A stretch of DNA of 64,000 nt from Deltaproteobacteria bacterium (GTDB lineage Bacteria; Desulfobacterota; Binatia; Binatales; Binataceae). This document shows positions 62,759 through 64,000 of the stretch, piece by piece. Made by a program: the position numbers and the translations under genes. The stretch lies in NCBI GenBank assembly GCA_019237115.1, contig JAFAHS010000068.1:37251-101250 (forward strand), given 5' to 3'. Under the pieces are notes generated by a model. It worked only from the letters and a program-made list of their open reading frames with translations, was not told where the DNA came from and did no database searches. Within the stretch, counting starts at the first letter, position 1; every line of letters begins with the position of its first letter.

Positions 62759-64000
62759 AGCTTTAAAGGCTCCTGCAGCAAGCGCTCGATCGCGGTGAGG
62801 AACAGACCGCCCCGATGGCCATCGCTCGCCCGATGATCGCCCGACAAGCTCGCGCTCACCACCGGCCGTGCGCCAATCATTCCCCCGCTCGCCCATGGAC
62901 GTTCCACGATTTTGCCGAATCCTACCAGCGCAACTTGCGGAGGATAGATAACTCCAAACACGGTCTCGACGCCCTGCTCTCCGAGGTTGGTGACGGTGAT
63001 GGTGGCATCAGCAATCTCAGAACTGCGAAGGACTCCGGCCCGCGCGCGCTGTACCAGATCACGCAGGTTCACCATAATCTCGGCGAGGCTTTTCTTCTCG
63101 ACGTTGTGAATCGCAGGTGCGATCAGGCCGCCCCCGCGTATCGAGATCGCAACGCCAACATGAGCGGCGTCGCTGCGCCTGAATGCGCCATCGACCCACA
63201 GACCGTTCATCTCGGGCACTTCGTGAATCGCAAGTGCGACCGCCTTGAGCAACAGCACCGAATAGAGCAAGCGTTCCGTCACCGGACGCTTCAGATTTTC
63301 GGCCTGCAGCCACGCCAGTGCCCTGCCCATGTCGATCTGCGTGCCGAGGTAGTAGTGAGGGATTTCGCGCTTGGAACGCGCCATCGCAGCGGCAATCACT
63401 TTGCGCATTGCCGCGCGATGATCGATTGGCGCGCGCGCAGGCTTCGCCGTGACTACTAGATCTGGGGCCGCCGGCTCAGTCGAAGTTGCAGGAGCGGGCG
63501 CGTGCGCAGCCTTCGCAGCGCGCTCGACGTCAGCTTTGGTGATGGCGCCGCCGGGACCGGTGCCCGTGAGGGTGGCGATATCGACCTTGAGGTCCAAGGC
63601 AACTCGCATCGCGAGCGGAGAGATATGCAGGCGATGCGACGCGGCCGGCGCCGGAGTCGGCCTGGTAGCCAGGCGAGGTGCTACCGACGCGGGTGCTGAT
63701 GGAGCGGGTGGGGCGGGCTTGGGCTGCGGGGCTGTGACGGCTTTCGGCTGAGTCTCGGTTGGCGCGGCGGCCTCGCCGTTGGTGGTGAGCACCGCAAGCA
63801 AGGTTCCCACCGGAACCTTCTCGCCTTCTGAAACCAGGATCTTCTGGACGACGCCGGTCTCAAAGATTTCCACTTCGATGGTGGCCTTCTCGGTATCCAC
63901 CACCGCCACGATGTCGCCGCGCTTCACGGCATCGCCAGGTTTCACCAGCCATTCCAGCACCGTGCCGAATTCCATATCGGCGCCGAGCGAAGGCATCAGG
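62755..64000 (-). CDS. Dihydrolipoyl acyltransferase (E2) of a 2-oxoacid dehydrogenase complex, start outside window
   Basis: At least 413 residues. An N-terminal lipoyl domain with Lys in [13 protein letters not shown], an Ala/Pro-rich linker, the E1/E3-binding domain ([23 protein letters not shown]) and the catalytic domain ([30 protein letters not shown].. to [24 protein letters not shown] with active-site His and Asp). It transfers the acyl group from lipoamide to CoA. The Met at 63996 is probably inside the domain, as family members start a few residues earlier, so the true start lies beyond the window. E1 genes are presumably upstream. Confidence 0.92.
   Translation of the reverse strand, partial: LMPSLGADMEFGTVLEWLVKPGDAVKRGDIVAVVDTEKATIEVEIFETGVVQKILVSEGEKVPVGTLLAVLTTNGEAAAPTETQPKAVTAPQPKPAPPAPSAPASVAPRLATRPTPAPAASHRLHISPLAMRVALDLKVDIATLTGTGPGGAITKADVERAAKAAHAPAPATSTEPAAPDLVVTAKPARAPIDHRAAMRKVIAAAMARSKREIPHYYLGTQIDMGRALAWLQAENLKRPVTERLLYSVLLLKAVALAIHEVPEMNGLWVDGAFRRSDAAHVGVAISIRGGGLIAPAIHNVEKKSLAEIMVNLRDLVQRARAGVLRSSEIADATITVTNLGEQGVETVFGVIYPPQVALVGFGKIVERPWASGGMIGARPVVSASLSGDHRASDGHRGGLFLTAIERLLQEPLKL

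Overview
The window looks like chromosomal DNA of a moderately GC-rich, aerobic, probably soil or freshwater Gram-negative bacterium. Gram-negative signs are an RND pump, a periplasmic adaptor, a TAT/lipoprotein-type signal and a quinone-linked pyruvate oxidase. F420-type enzymes (a Ddn-like nitroreductase and LLM-class relics), many SDR/VOC/CaiB-type genes and a sedolisin with a Thr-Pro linker remind me of uncultured lineages such as Candidatus Binatota or Rokubacteria. That placement is inference; there is no rRNA or marker gene here to fix it.

Region 1 (1-14.4 kb) is a patchwork. A cut-off SDR gene and a frameshifted PPOX gene run into a tRNA-Thr 3'-half followed by the end of an IS481-like element. 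A diverged copy of the same tRNA-half plus IS-end composite lies at about 14.03-14.13 kb. Between them are a molybdopterin oxidoreductase/cytochrome b pair with a Met-rich secreted protein, a hydrolase/DoxX/AhpD-like operon divergent from a PAS-sigma54 activator, a DUF2127 protein, a di-haem peroxidase, a VOC protein, small membrane or secreted proteins, and several decayed genes (LLM, SnoaL, VOC, azoreductase, two SDRs). The segment reads as an old, degraded island.

Region 2 (14.4-33.9 kb) holds a CmcJ/NvfI-like oxygenase, a secreted S53 peptidase, a broken VapBC-type pair, a CaiB-type CoA-transferase, a dead apolipoprotein N-acyltransferase-like gene, YghU, an F420-type nitroreductase, a soluble GAF histidine kinase, an acyl-CoA-dehydrogenase-fold enzyme, an atypical SDR, a sugar-nucleotide pyrophosphorylase and two relics of the same LuxR-type response regulator (24.1-24.4 and 30.9-31.7 kb).

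Region 3 (33.5-45.2 kb) has a single-domain receiver and a 1360-residue CheB-CheR-PAS-histidine kinase-receiver protein, then an amidohydrolase and a compact minus-strand cluster: SsuD-like monooxygenase, TauD-like dioxygenase, FMN reductase and a second CmcJ-like protein. This looks like oxidative attack on an organosulfur or related small molecule, with a flavoprotein upstream.

Region 4 (45.6-64 kb) is mostly intact: PoxB, a 2-hydroxyacid dehydrogenase, two small membrane proteins, an RND pump with adaptor, an aa3-type cytochrome oxidase operon (subunits II-I-III-IV plus a small membrane protein), a duplicated-domain membrane protein, a Baeyer-Villiger monooxygenase, a small acidic protein, and an acyl carrier protein gene overlapping a dihydrolipoyl acyltransferase (E2) gene that runs off the window.
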